Shown: positions 1 to 8,802 of the stretch, in pieces
Layout: each line of letters starts with the position of its first letter
Position numbering within the stretch: the first letter of the stretch is position 1
From: Bacteroidota bacterium
GTDB lineage: Bacteria > Bacteroidota > Bacteroidia > UBA8524
Reading direction: 5' to 3'
Assembly: GCA_008933805.1 (NCBI GenBank)
Contig: WBUH01000019.1
Coordinates: 1 to 64,000 of the forward strand
Length of the DNA: 64,000 nt
Translations under genes and position numbers: made by a program
The notes under the pieces: model-generated
The model's database searches: none
Seen by the model: only the letters and a program-made list of their open reading frames with translations
What the model was told of the DNA's origin: nothing

Positions 1-558
1 AACCTGCTGATAAAAACAATTGACGACGGTGCACAGCGTACCTCTGAAATTGTGAAAGGTTTACGCAACTTCTCACGTGTGGATGAGCAGGATTTGAAAC
101 GTGGCGACATACACGTAGGGTTAGACTCTACCTTGATGTTGTTACGTAACAAACTGGATAATATAAATGTTATCAAGAACTACGGCGATATACCTGAGAT
201 AGATTGCTTTATGGGTAAGCTAAATCAAGTGTTTATGAATATTATTGGTAACGCCGTTCATGCTATACGTGCCAATCGTAACGTAAACCCCAAGGGAGTT
301 CTTACCCTTACCACAGCCAATGCCGGCGATTACATTACCATTAGCATTAAAGACAATGGTATTGGTATGGATGATAAAGTAAAGGCTAAAATATTTGAAC
401 CCTTTTTTACTACAAAAGAAGTAGGGCAGGGTACAGGTTTAGGTCTTTCGATAGTGTTTAATATTATCCAAGAAAGCCATAACGGTAAGGTAGAAGTAAT
501 AAGCGCTCCGGGTGAAGGAGCCGAGTTTATACTTACCCTCCCCAAAGTGCAACATTAA
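1..558 (+). CDS. Sensor histidine kinase, C-terminal part (5' end outside window)
   Basis: The reading frame is open from the first base, so the N-terminus lies outside the window. The visible 185 residues begin just after the phospho-acceptor helix (the run ERTSEIVKGLRNFSR-like is typical of the second dimerisation helix of HisKA kinases) and then form an ATPase domain: N box around FMNIIGNAVHAI, G1 box DNGIGM, F box FEPFFTTK and G2 box GQGTGLGLSIV. It therefore catalyses ATP-dependent His autophosphorylation; its sensor domain and partner are not visible. A GTG at 52 is in frame, but kinase homology continues upstream of it, so it is not the start. The gene ends 77 bases before sucD. Confidence 0.9.
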   Translation, partial: NLLIKTIDDGAQRTSEIVKGLRNFSRVDEQDLKRGDIHVGLDSTLMLLRNKLDNINVIKNYGDIPEIDCFMGKLNQVFMNIIGNAVHAIRANRNVNPKGVLTLTTANAGDYITISIKDNGIGMDDKVKAKIFEPFFTTKEVGQGTGLGLSIVFNIIQESHNGKVEVISAPGEGAEFILTLPKVQH

Positions 559-635
559 ACAGCAGTATTTTATAAAAAAATCCACCCCAATTAGGCGTAA
601 AACACTAAATTGCGGCACATTTTTGAGAGCAACCC

Positions 636-1523
636 ATGAGTATTTTAGTAAATAAAGATTCAAAAGTGCTGGTGCAAGGTTTCACCGGCGGCGAAGGTAC
701 ATTTCATGCCGAGCAAATGATTGCCTACGGTACTAACGTAGTAGGTGGTGTTACCCCCGGTAAAGGCGGCCAAATGCACTTAGACCGTCCAGTGTTTAAC
801 ACTGTGAAGGATGCAGTTGATGCTACCCAAGCCAACGTATCCATCATATTTGTTCCGGCTCCATTTGCGGCTGATGCCATTATGGAGGCTGCCGATGCTG
901 GTATTGCCCTTGTGGTTTGTATCACCGAAGGTATCCCAACCAAAGATATGATTGCTGCCAAAGCATATTTGCAAGGCCGTCAAACACGTCTTATCGGACC
1001 TAACTGCCCCGGTATCATTACCCCCGGCGAAGCTAAAATCGGTATTATGCCCGGATTTATTTTCAAACCAGGTCGTATCGGTATCGTTTCAAAGTCAGGT
1101 ACACTTACTTACGAAGCTGTAGACCAAATTACCAAAGCAGGTATGGGACAAAGTACTGCAATTGGTATTGGCGGTGACCCAATTATTGGAACTACCACCA
1201 AAGAAGCAGTTGAAATGTTTATGAACGACCCTGACACCGATGGTATTATTATGATTGGTGAGATTGGCGGTAGCATGGAAGCAGAAGCTGCACGTTGGAT
1301 TAAACAAAACGGTACTAAGCCTGTAGTTGGTTTTATTGCCGGTCAAACTGCGCCTGCAGGTAAACGTATGGGCCACGCCGGTGCTATTATCGGTGGTGCT
1401 GAAGATACCGCTGCTGCTAAAATGAAGATTATGGCCGAGTGCGGCATCCACGTTGTGGAAAGCCCCGCAGAAATCGGTGCTAAAATGGCTGAAGTGTTGG
1501 GCGTAAAAGCTGCCAACGCTTAA
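636..1523 (+). CDS. sucD: Succinyl-CoA ligase (ADP/GDP-forming), alpha subunit
   Basis: The 295-residue protein is full length for the alpha subunit of succinyl-CoA synthetase, which makes succinate and ATP or GTP from succinyl-CoA in the TCA cycle. It has the N-terminal CoA-binding Rossmann domain ([16 protein letters not shown] near residue 14), the [12 protein letters not shown] segment, and the active-site histidine in [11 protein letters not shown] near residue 250 that carries the phosphate. The beta subunit gene is not adjacent, which is common in Bacteroidota. The ATG at 636 is the only sensible start. A strong hairpin terminator follows the stop codon. Confidence 0.97.
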   Translation: MSILVNKDSKVLVQGFTGGEGTFHAEQMIAYGTNVVGGVTPGKGGQMHLDRPVFNTVKDAVDATQANVSIIFVPAPFAADAIMEAADAGIALVVCITEGIPTKDMIAAKAYLQGRQTRLIGPNCPGIITPGEAKIGIMPGFIFKPGRIGIVSKSGTLTYEAVDQITKAGMGQSTAIGIGGDPIIGTTTKEAVEMFMNDPDTDGIIMIGEIGGSMEAEAARWIKQNGTKPVVGFIAGQTAPAGKRMGHAGAIIGGAEDTAAAKMKIMAECGIHVVESPAEIGAKMAEVLGVKAANA

Positions 1524-1548
1524 TTAGCTGTTTAATACAATTTTATGA

Positions 1549-1584
1549 AAACACCTGTAAGGCAAGCCTTGCAGGTGTTTTTTG
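1549..1584 (+). terminator. Rho-independent terminator after sucD
   Basis: The arms AACACCTG..AAGGC and GCCTT.GCAGGTGTT form a stable stem, preceded by an A run and followed by TTTTTTG. It lies 25 bases after the sucD stop. Confidence 0.85.
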
Positions 1585-1684
1585 TTTGTAGCGTTTACTA
1601 ATTGGCTGCAAATGAGTATATAGGGTAGATAAATAGTTTTTGCACCGACACTATTTTTTACGTACTTGCGTTTATTAAGGAAAT

Positions 1685-2020
1685 ATGAAGAAATTGTTTC
1701 TTGCCCTAACTGCCCTATTTGTTTTTGTGACTGCCAATGCCCAATTTGAAGAAGAGGGACACGTTTATTACGACTCAGCGCAAACACAATTGAAAGAAGT
1801 GTATCACTATTACCTTCGGTATTCTTTTCAGATAAACTATTCAAACGGAGATACGGCAATAAGCCCTACGCCCGTTCCGGTTCGTCATGGTGTGGCAATT
1901 ACCTACCGTAAAGATGGCACTATAGAGTCAACCGGTCAATATAAAGATGGAAGAAAATCAGGCCAGTGGCTGTTCTATGACGACAAAGGAAAAACCGTAG
2001 TGCGAAAAGAACAGTTGTAG
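1685..2020 (+). CDS. Small exported protein with MORN-like repeat
   Basis: This 111-residue protein starts with a signal peptide (MKKLFLALTALFVFVTANAQ, cleavage expected after AQ). The C-terminal half has a MORN-like toxin/antitoxin-type repeat: HGVAITYRKDGTIESTGQYKDGRKSGQWLFYD carries the G.....DG.....G.Y..G...G.W..Y pattern. Such repeats form small beta-sheet surfaces on exported proteins; no enzymatic function can be read from this one. The gene stands alone between the sucD terminator and a 450-base gap. Confidence 0.75.
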   Translation: MKKLFLALTALFVFVTANAQFEEEGHVYYDSAQTQLKEVYHYYLRYSFQINYSNGDTAISPTPVPVRHGVAITYRKDGTIESTGQYKDGRKSGQWLFYDDKGKTVVRKEQL

Positions 2021-2470
2021 TAAATACATTTCCTATCCGTTATTCATACACGGATTATTACACGGCTTGTCAGTATAGTACTCATCATAATTTAGCTACA
2101 CCAAAAAAGGTGATGTTTCATACCCATTTCGGGCAAACGCAACTTCTACAATTTCAACACACTACTTTCTGCATCACTGTTGCTTATTTATCAGTTAACG
2201 TTTAAACAATAAATTTTATTCCTTGGTTATACAGCTATAAGTATTGTCTTTTTTGGTATCTTGTGCCAATATGAAGTAAATATTCTGTGTAATTAAGAGA
2301 TTTTTAATTAGGGTGTATTTTTTTGAATAACAGACAATTGCAAATGTGTAAAACAAATGCGTAGTTTTTTTAAATTTTTTATGGTTTGAGCCATAAAATT
2401 ATAATTTTGCTGTGGTGTAGAAAAAAAATGTCATATTGCTACACAACCATATTTAACATAGGTTTGCATT
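2021..2470. other. Gene-free interval of 450 bases
   Basis: No supported gene or RNA was found. The last 130 bases are very AT-rich and hold TAATTTTG at 2402-2409, which matches the Bacteroidota -7 element TAnnTTTG. A TTTG at 2385-2388 is closer than the usual -33 spacing, so promoter assignment for the downstream kinase is tentative. Confidence 0.35.
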
Positions 2471-3580
2471 TTGGAACAAGAGAAACCATCGGTATTATTT
2501 TTGGACGATGAAATGGGCAACCTTACGGGGTTTAAAGCACAATTCAGACGGTTTTTTGATATTGAAGTAGCTATCAGTGCCGGCGAAGCCCGCCAGAAGC
2601 TTGCTGAAAAGCCTTTTCATGTATTGCTCACAGACCAACGTATGCCCGAAATGAGCGGGGTTGAGTTTTGTGAGTCCATTAAAGATGAATACCCTGATAC
2701 TGTACGGATACTTGTTACTGCCTACGCAGATATTAACACGGTTATTGATGCCATTAACAAAGGGCAGGTGTACCGTTATATTACCAAGCCTTGGCAAGAC
2801 GAGGATATAATGGTGGCCGTGAAAAACGGTGTGGACTTGTGCAATTCTCGTCGTGAGTTGAGAAAGAAAACCGAAGAATTGCAAAAGGCCTATGATGAAC
2901 TAAACCGTTTTATATACAGCGCCTCACACGATATGCGCGCGCCACTTACCTCGATACTTGGTGTTGTTAGTTTGGCACAGCACGAAACCTCAGACGAAAA
3001 AATGCACGAATACCTACGCATGGTAGAGATTAGTGTGAAGCGTATGGAGGTATTGAATAATAACGTAATTGATTATTACATAAATAATAAAAAAGAAGCC
3101 CGGCTTGAAGTGCTTGACTTTGTTGCCATGATTCAAGAAACGGTGGGAAGCCTTCGTTATTATTTAGGTGCCGATAAGATAAACTTTGACATAAATATTA
3201 GTCAAACTTCAAGGTTTATGAACGATGGTTTTAGAGTTCGTTCAGTAGTTAATAACCTTATCAGTAACGCTATCAAGTTTCAACGCCCCGAAAACCCCAA
3301 TAAAGAAATTAAAATTGAGGCCCGCGTTGATGAAAAAGAGGTGTACTTAAAAGTGGTTGATAACGGTATAGGGATTAAACCTGAGAGCCTTTCGCACATT
3401 TTTGATATGTTTTACCGCGCTACCTTTATTAATGCAGGTTCAGGCATTGGTTTATACGTAACCAAAGAATCTATTGATAAACTGGGTGGTAAAATTGATG
3501 TGCAGTCTGAAGAAGGAAAAGGTACAGCCTTTATAATTTCGCTGCCAAATTTAGATAATCAAATTCAGCAAGCAGTCTGA
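2471..3580 (+). CDS. Response regulator receiver-histidine kinase hybrid
   Basis: The 369-residue soluble protein has an N-terminal receiver domain (acidic pair DD at 12-13, phospho-acceptor D55 in LLTDQRMPE, K106 in ITKPW), then a HisKA helix with H153 in SASHDMRAPLTS, then a HATPase domain (N box NNLISNAIKF, DNGIGI, GSGIGLYVTKE). This order lets one signal phosphorylate the receiver and tune the kinase. No membrane segment is present. The start is probably TTG at 2471: an in-frame TAG sits at 2459 and the first ATG falls after the acidic pair. The last 16 bases overlap the 3' end of cmk on the other strand. Confidence 0.88.
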   Translation: MEQEKPSVLFLDDEMGNLTGFKAQFRRFFDIEVAISAGEARQKLAEKPFHVLLTDQRMPEMSGVEFCESIKDEYPDTVRILVTAYADINTVIDAINKGQVYRYITKPWQDEDIMVAVKNGVDLCNSRRELRKKTEELQKAYDELNRFIYSASHDMRAPLTSILGVVSLAQHETSDEKMHEYLRMVEISVKRMEVLNNNVIDYYINNKKEARLEVLDFVAMIQETVGSLRYYLGADKINFDINISQTSRFMNDGFRVRSVVNNLISNAIKFQRPENPNKEIKIEARVDEKEVYLKVVDNGIGIKPESLSHIFDMFYRATFINAGSGIGLYVTKESIDKLGGKIDVQSEEGKGTAFIISLPNLDNQIQQAV

Positions 3581-4257
3581 CTCATACGCTCATTAGCCCA
3601 TTTTACGGCTAATTCAAACTGTTCCTCACGGGTAATATCGCTATTATCAAGCACCAAGGCATCATCAGCTTGTTTTAAGGGGCTATCCGCTCGTGTCGAG
3701 TCAATACGGTCCCTTTCCAGTAAATTGTCCATTACTTCGTTAAAAGGCACATTCTGGCCTTTTTCGGCCAATTCTTTTTGCCTTCTTTCTGCTCTCACTT
3801 CAGGACGTGCCGTTAAGAATATTTTCAACTCAGCATCCGGAAAGACCACAGTACCAATATCACGGCCATCCATCACTAATCCCTTATCAGCACCCATTTG
3901 TTGTTGTTGTTTCACCAAAAAGCGGCGCACTGCCGATATGGTACTCACTTTACTAACAAACTGTGCAACAGCCATGCTGCGTATTTCATCCTCAACGTTT
4001 TTACCGTTCAGGTATGTATCGCTGGCACCGCGTTGGGGGTTATAAACAAACTGTATGGTAATGTTTTCAAGTGCGCTATCAACTTGGGCGGCATCGTTTT
4101 TATCTACCTCGTTTTGGGTAAAGTATAACGCAACCGCACGGTACATCGCTCCCGAATCGATAAAAGTATATCCTAAATGAGAGGCAAGGGCGCGTGCCAT
4201 TGTGCTTTTTCCGCACGATGAGTAACCGTCAATAGCTATAATAATCTTTTTCAACAC
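3565..4257 (-). CDS. cmk: Cytidylate kinase
   Basis: The 230-residue protein phosphorylates CMP and dCMP using ATP. It has the P-loop AIDGYSSCGKSTMAR at residues 8-22, the substrate-binding IDSGAMYRAVALY segment, and MDGRDIGTVVFPDA near 129, all diagnostic for bacterial CMP kinases. Length is normal. It lies 64 bases downstream of porQ on the same strand and may be co-transcribed with it. Its 3' end overlaps the converging kinase gene by 16 bases. Confidence 0.96.
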   Translation of the reverse strand: MLKKIIIAIDGYSSCGKSTMARALASHLGYTFIDSGAMYRAVALYFTQNEVDKNDAAQVDSALENITIQFVYNPQRGASDTYLNGKNVEDEIRSMAVAQFVSKVSTISAVRRFLVKQQQQMGADKGLVMDGRDIGTVVFPDAELKIFLTARPEVRAERRQKELAEKGQNVPFNEVMDNLLERDRIDSTRADSPLKQADDALVLDNSDITREEQFELAVKWANERMSQTAC

Positions 4258-4321
4258 CTGAATTTTAGTACAAAGATAACAAATAAAGGGCTAAAAGCCT
4301 TGCAGGTGTTGTACTGCGGGT

Positions 4322-5392
4322 TTAAATAGAAGGAGTTGTTGTGCTTGGTGCCTTTTTCTTTCTTTTAAAGAAGGTTGGGGTATCTATCAGCAGTGAGAAG
4401 TGATGGCTGCCGGTTTTTGGAAAGAAACCTGCGTTGCCGTAACTCACATTCATTTTAAGCAGTTTAAGGCTAAAACCCCACGAAAAGCCGGTGAAGCCGC
4501 GCATATCAGGCAAGCTCATTTCTTTGCGGCGTTGGTGGTTATAGGCAAAGCGGATGTTAAAGTTTTTGCTGAAAACGGCTTCGACCCCAAAAATCAAGTG
4601 GCGCATAATTTTATCGCCGGTAGATACTTTTTCTTGTATCGGTTTTTGAGTCGCAAAATCAATTTGCAGGTTTTTTGCATTAGGGTTGATGTAAGAAATA
4701 TCTCCCTTTTGCAGGTTGTGAGCCACCATTGAAAGTCTGAAAGGTGCATGTCTAAGTTTTTGAGAAACGCCAATCATTACTTCAAACGGTAAATGCTCAG
4801 CATTACCGGGCACATATTGCATGATTTGTAAACCTGCATTGCGGGCAACCACTGTAGCGGTGAAAAGAGTATCCTTGCTTACGTAGGCTCCTGCAATATC
4901 AAAAGCAACACCTAATGATTTGTAGGTTTCAAGCTGTGAGTACACCACTTTCATATTGGCTCCGTAGCGCCATTGTTTTTTGTTATTGCCGTACCCTATC
5001 TGTAGGGCCATATCAGAGGCTGTAAAAGTGCCTGTTGAATTTCCGGCGATATCAGCACCTTTAAATGTACCGTAGTTTAGGTATTGTATGCCTGCCGCAA
5101 ATGTGCCCACGCTATCAAAGTGCCGTGCGTAAGCAAAGTATCCCTGATTTATATCGGTGAAATAGTTGAGATAGTTAATCGAAAGCTGCCTATCCATTTG
5201 GCGGTTAATCATGGCAGGGTTTTGAAAGCCGATGTTTACATCCCTGTCGTAAGGGGTGATGTAAGTACCTCCCATGGCCGCTATGCGTGCCGATGGGGCA
5301 ACATTAAGCACCTGATATATTCCGTTTCCGCCAATTTGGGCTGTTGCATGAATTGCGATAAAACAAAAGAAAACAACTATACTTTTTTTCAC
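4322..5392 (-). CDS. porQ: Type IX secretion system protein PorQ
   Basis: The 356-residue protein has a signal peptide (ending HATAQ) and the PorQ/PorV-like outer-membrane barrel pattern: LNVAPSARIAAMGGTYI, then NPAMINRQMDRQLSINYLNYF, and a C-terminal run of amphipathic strands with aromatic ends. PorQ belongs to the outer-membrane attachment apparatus of the type IX system, which handles proteins carrying C-terminal sorting domains, such as the products at 32,433, 34,450 and possibly 43,879. It precedes cmk on the same strand. A basic tail (KRKKKAPSTTT) follows the last strand. Confidence 0.88.
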   Translation of the reverse strand: MKKSIVVFFCFIAIHATAQIGGNGIYQVLNVAPSARIAAMGGTYITPYDRDVNIGFQNPAMINRQMDRQLSINYLNYFTDINQGYFAYARHFDSVGTFAAGIQYLNYGTFKGADIAGNSTGTFTASDMALQIGYGNNKKQWRYGANMKVVYSQLETYKSLGVAFDIAGAYVSKDTLFTATVVARNAGLQIMQYVPGNAEHLPFEVMIGVSQKLRHAPFRLSMVAHNLQKGDISYINPNAKNLQIDFATQKPIQEKVSTGDKIMRHLIFGVEAVFSKNFNIRFAYNHQRRKEMSLPDMRGFTGFSWGFSLKLLKMNVSYGNAGFFPKTGSHHFSLLIDTPTFFKRKKKAPSTTTPSI

Positions 5393-5430
5393 TGATGCGG
5401 TACGTGGTTTACAGACTTCAAATAAAACGA

Positions 5431-5466
5431 AAAAACCCGTCGGATAATATCTCTGACGGGTTTTAT
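5431..5466 (-). terminator. Terminator of the barrel-protein gene
   Basis: A perfect 10-base-pair stem (AAAACCCGTC at 5432 with GACGGGTTTT at 5455) is followed on the minus strand by a T-rich run. It separates the gene at 5489 from porQ and may work in both directions. Confidence 0.8.
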
Positions 5467-5488
5467 TATTTACAAGTTGTGCCGTTAC

Positions 5489-6148
5489 TTAAAAAAAGTA
5501 GTAGTGGAACCCAAAATTAAGGCTCATTGTGCTTAGTCCGAAGTTGAAACCTGATTCAGTCATTGATACTTCGGGGTTTGTGTTTTCTTGGGTGATAGTT
5601 TCACTTCTAAACCCAATTAAACCAACATTTGCCTCAAGACCAATGTGAGGAGTGGCAAACCACACAGGGCCGGCAGTTATTGCTGCACCAAAGCCTCTGT
5701 TGTTAAATTTGTCGACAGTGGTAGTGTTGGAAGATGCGTCATAGTCTTCTTCTTCTGACCCGCCTAAAATTCCATAGACGCCCAAGGTTCCGGTAAAACC
5801 GAATTGGTCGTTCAACATAAAGTACCTTCTGGCAAATACACCCACATTAATTGGGGTTTCTGTAGTTACGGTTTTATCGTTGTTTGCGAAAAACTCAGTG
5901 CGTTTTTCATTGGTGAAGGTAGCCATAACGCCAACGGCAGTTTTATCGGCAACAAAATACCCCACAGTAGGGTTGAAGAAAAACTGGCTCGTTTTCCAAT
6001 CGTCGGTGGAGTTTGAACCCACTTTGATTTTGTTGGAGCTTGAGTTGAAGCCTAATGAACCGCCCGCAAAGAGTGTACCTGAGGCGGTTTGTGCCTGTAC
6101 TGCGGTTGCAGATACAGCGATAGCAAATAAAAGAATAAGCTTTTTCAT
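5489..6148 (-). CDS. Outer-membrane beta-barrel protein
   Basis: This 219-residue protein starts with a signal peptide (cleavage after AVQAQ) and looks like an eight-strand OmpA/OmpX-type barrel: GTLFAGGSLGFNSSSNK, then FFFNPTVGYFVADKTAVGVMATF, and a closing strand LNFGFHYYFF that ends in phenylalanine, as outer-membrane barrels usually do. The family is known as porin-family or outer-membrane beta-barrel proteins; no ligand can be inferred. It is a single-gene unit with its own terminator. Confidence 0.82.
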   Translation of the reverse strand: MKKLILLFAIAVSATAVQAQTASGTLFAGGSLGFNSSSNKIKVGSNSTDDWKTSQFFFNPTVGYFVADKTAVGVMATFTNEKRTEFFANNDKTVTTETPINVGVFARRYFMLNDQFGFTGTLGVYGILGGSEEEDYDASSNTTTVDKFNNRGFGAAITAGPVWFATPHIGLEANVGLIGFRSETITQENTNPEVSMTESGFNFGLSTMSLNFGFHYYFF

Positions 6149-6215
6149 AGTGTTTAGGGTTTATTTTCACTTAACACTAATCGTTCCAAAATATTTAATT
6201 AAACAGTAAAATGTT

Positions 6216-6989
6216 TTAAAAAATTACACTTTTTTTTGCTTCGTTCCAAATAGCGTCCATTTCAGCCAGTGTCATATCCTTTAAATTACGGCCTTGCTCT
6301 TTGGCTTTCAGTTCAATATACTCAAACCGTTTTTTAAACTTCCGATTCGTCATTTCAAGGGCATCATCGGGATTTATTCCTTCAAAACGGGCATAGTTAA
6401 CAAGCGCAAAAAGTAAATCGCCAAATTCACCTGTAGCATTTTCTGTACCCAGTTCTTCTTGCAGTTCGCCCAACTCTTCTTCTACTTTAGCCCACACCTG
6501 TTGTTTGTTTTCCCAATCAAAGCCCACTTGAGCGGCTTTCTCTTGCATACGGTAGGCTTTTACCAAGCTGGGCATACTGTTGGGCACACCTGCCAGCAGG
6601 CTTTTTTCGCCTTTGCTTTCTTTTTGCTTTATCTGCTCCCAGTTTTGCTTCACTTCATCAGAGCCACTTACTTTTACATCTCCGTATATGTGCGGGTGGC
6701 GCACAATCAGTTTATCGCACAACTGGTTAATGACGCTTGTAATATCAAATGCACCCTTTTCCTGTCCAATTTTGGCATAAAACACAATGTGCAGCAATAC
6801 ATCGCCTAACTCTTTTTTTATCTCGTCAAGGTTATTGGCAAGTATTGCATCCGAAAGTTCATAGGTTTCTTCAATGGTGAGGTGGCGTAACGATTCTATC
6901 GTTTGTTCACGATCCCAAGGGCATTGCTCGCGCAATTCGTCCATTATTTTCAGCAGCCTTTCAAAGGCTACAAGTCGTACATCCGTCAT
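6216..6989 (-). CDS. mazG: Nucleoside triphosphate pyrophosphohydrolase MazG
   Basis: The 257-residue protein has two MazG helical domains. The first holds LREQCPWDREQTIESLRHLTIEETYELSDAI and the metal-binding ELGDVLLHIVFYA motif (ExxD); the second holds EEELGELQEEL and EFGDLLFALVNYARF. MazG hydrolyses (d)NTPs, including non-canonical ones, to NMP and pyrophosphate. Length matches the two-domain enterobacterial form. It is the last core gene before the island; the 226 bases upstream of its start lead directly to the putative left attachment repeat. Confidence 0.95.
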   Translation of the reverse strand: MTDVRLVAFERLLKIMDELREQCPWDREQTIESLRHLTIEETYELSDAILANNLDEIKKELGDVLLHIVFYAKIGQEKGAFDITSVINQLCDKLIVRHPHIYGDVKVSGSDEVKQNWEQIKQKESKGEKSLLAGVPNSMPSLVKAYRMQEKAAQVGFDWENKQQVWAKVEEELGELQEELGTENATGEFGDLLFALVNYARFEGINPDDALEMTNRKFKKRFEYIELKAKEQGRNLKDMTLAEMDAIWNEAKKSVIF

Positions 6990-7215
6990 TTACGACGCAA
7001 GATAAAGGTTAGTTTACAGTTTTGGGATGGTAATGTTTAATAGGGGCGAAGCCTTAATGATATGAGGTTGACTTTTGCACCCGTCATCCTGAACTTGTTT
7101 CAGAAGCTCAGTATTTATTTGTTAACTTTTGTTATCCTCATTTATTACAGGAGTTTTGTCGAATAACTGACTTTTCTATTTGTTACTTTTTGCTATATTT
7201 TGTTATGTTTGTTGT

Positions 7216-7229
7216 ACCTATGTTGTACC
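7216..7229 (+). repeat. Putative left attachment repeat
   Basis: ACCTATGTTGTACC, also found at 40,668. Locally, GTTGTACC is tandemly repeated (7211-7218 and 7222-7229), which may be a recombinase-binding arrangement. Confidence 0.5.
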
Positions 7230-7263
7230 AATTAGGGGTGCAACATGGGGTTGATAACAAACT

Positions 7264-8499
7264 ATGGCGACCATAAAATTACTACTCAGAACGTCAAAAA
7301 CATTAGCCGACGGTTCCCATCCGATTGTAATCAGGGTAACAGTCAACCGCAAGTCTAAGTTTATCTTCACAGGAAAGACAGCAAAAGTATCCCAATGGGA
7401 CGCAGCTTTGGGGCTTACCAATAAGAAACACCCCTTACATTCTGAACTAAACATCTATTTAAGCCAACGCTTGTTGGATGCCCAAACAGAACTACTCGAA
7501 CTCCAACGCCAAAAGAAAGGCTTTTCAGCCGGAACCGTTCGAGAGATAATAAAGGATAATAAGCCCTCAATGACCTTTGTTCAGTTTTGCGATAAACTGC
7601 TTGCAGAACTAAAGGAACAGGGACGCATCGGCACAAGGGGTACTTACCGAACGATTAAGAACTCAGTCCTTCGGTTTACCAACAACAACCAACTGTTAAC
7701 CTTTTCCGATATTGACCTTGCCTTTTTAGTGAAATACGAACAATATCTAAAAGCCAACGGGTTTAAAAACTCGTACATCAAAACGATGCTGAATAAACTA
7801 CAGGCTCTTTTTGGGAAAGCTATCCTTGAGAGGGTTGTTAAAAAGAATAACAACCCGTTTTTAGAATACAGTTTAAGCCATTTGCGCCCTGAGTACCAGC
7901 ACCGCTCCCTTGATAAAACCAAATTAGAGACTTTATTAAACTATCAAGCCGAAACAGGGTCGATTAAACACGATACCATTAACTACTTCACCTTTTCTTA
8001 CTATTGTTGGGGCATCAATTTTACCGATATGGCCAAGCTGCAATGGAAAGACATCTACAACGGTAGGTTGGTGTATAACCGCGCTAAAACAGGAAAGCTA
8101 TACAATATATTACTGTTAGACCCAGCTTTAAAAGTATTGGAATATTACAAACATCTTAAATATGGAGAGAATGTTATCCCTCCTGCTGAGGATTACATTT
8201 TCCCTATTCTTGACCCCGTGAAGTATAATACTCCTTCAAAGGCTACCCATCGCATAGAAATGAAACTCTCTTTGACCAATAAATACCTTAAAATCATAGC
8301 AGCCGAACTGGAGCTTGGGGAGAAAGTAACCTTTTACATGGCAAGGCATACGTTTGCTACACAACTGTTACGAAAAGATGTAGCCACGGCCAAAATCCAA
8401 AATATGTTAGGGCATTCTACTGAACGGATGACCCAAGTGTATTTGGATAGCTTCAAAAACGATGAATTAGACGAAGTATCCAAGCTATTGGTTGGATAA
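7264..8499 (+). CDS. Tyrosine recombinase/integrase of Bacteroidota mobile-element type
   Basis: The 411-residue protein has an N-terminal arm-type DNA-binding domain (residues 1-90), a SAM-like core-binding domain (about 103-195) and a C-terminal catalytic domain (215-405). Visible active-site parts are the box II arginine in YMARHTFAT near 365, the histidine of MLGHSTERM and the nucleophile Y393 in MTQVYLDSF. Two positions are unusual: box I reads YYCWGINFTDM, with Trp249 where related integrases have Arg, and Tyr replaces the first His of the HxxR motif. The Tyr is common in this group; as I recall, IntDOT also lacks box I Arg, so loss of activity cannot be assumed. It should integrate and excise the island. 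Confidence 0.93.
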   Translation: MATIKLLLRTSKTLADGSHPIVIRVTVNRKSKFIFTGKTAKVSQWDAALGLTNKKHPLHSELNIYLSQRLLDAQTELLELQRQKKGFSAGTVREIIKDNKPSMTFVQFCDKLLAELKEQGRIGTRGTYRTIKNSVLRFTNNNQLLTFSDIDLAFLVKYEQYLKANGFKNSYIKTMLNKLQALFGKAILERVVKKNNNPFLEYSLSHLRPEYQHRSLDKTKLETLLNYQAETGSIKHDTINYFTFSYYCWGINFTDMAKLQWKDIYNGRLVYNRAKTGKLYNILLLDPALKVLEYYKHLKYGENVIPPAEDYIFPILDPVKYNTPSKATHRIEMKLSLTNKYLKIIAAELELGEKVTFYMARHTFATQLLRKDVATAKIQNMLGHSTERMTQVYLDSFKNDELDEVSKLLVG

Positions 8500-8541
8500 T
8501 CGACCCGTGTCAACCCACAGACGGATTAAGGCAACTTTTCC

Positions 8542-8555
8542 AACAACACGTTGTT
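8542..8555. repeat. Island palindrome copy 1 (AACAAC-AC-GTTGTT)
   Basis: Arms AACAAC/GTTGTT with spacer AC. It is embedded in an 18-base stretch (CAACAACACGTTGTTGCA) that recurs exactly at 31,741. Confidence 0.8.
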
Positions 8556-8660
8556 GCAGTCAAAAAGTACGTAAATAGCTAATTTTAAACTAATTAAACA
8601 GTAAATAAAGACACGGTGTTTTTCATAAAAATTAACTAACTACTAATGAAACACTTGTAA

Positions 8661-8695
8661 AAACAGCGTGTTGAATATTTTTCAACACGCTGTTT
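8661..8695 (+). terminator. Perfect 15-bp hairpin, terminator-like
   Basis: AAACAGCGTGTTGAA pairs fully with TTCAACACGCTGTTT around a five-base loop; an A run precedes it and TTTTTGGG follows. It lies 160 bases after the recombinase gene. Part of the right arm and tail (TCAACACG..GTTTTTGG) resembles 31,768-31,785. Confidence 0.6.
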
Positions 8696-8747
8696 TTGGG
8701 ATTGTTATAACTAATTGGTTAACAATAAACTCAAATAAAACATCTGC

Positions 8748-8761
8748 AACAACGTGTTGTT
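8748..8761. repeat. Island palindrome copy 2 (AACAAC-GT-GTTGTT)
   Basis: Same palindrome in the opposite orientation to copy 1, 42 bases before the likely start of the next gene: an operator-like position. Confidence 0.8.
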
Positions 8762-8802
8762 TTTCTATACCCTGTCTTATGTTTCTTTTGAGCCGGGATA
8801 AG

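Larger units (their letters stand above)
8500..8802. other. Non-coding interval with two palindromes and a perfect hairpin
   Basis: The interval between the recombinase and the next gene holds two AACAAC-NN-GTTGTT sites (8542 and 8748) and a 15-base-pair inverted repeat (8661-8695). A frame open from GTG 8668 runs through this hairpin and is not thought to be the real start of the next gene. Confidence 0.6.

Noticed and set aside
7080-7120. Part of an insertion sequence upstream of the recombinase
   Set aside because: The sequence near GTCATCCTGAACTTG resembles short intergenic repeats seen in many Bacteroidota, but only one copy was seen here and no transposase is near.
8668-8802. N-terminal extension of the gene at 8803 starting at GTG 8668
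   Set aside because: It would be translated through a perfect 15-pair hairpin and a palindrome and looks non-coding; ATG 8803 has a ribosome site.
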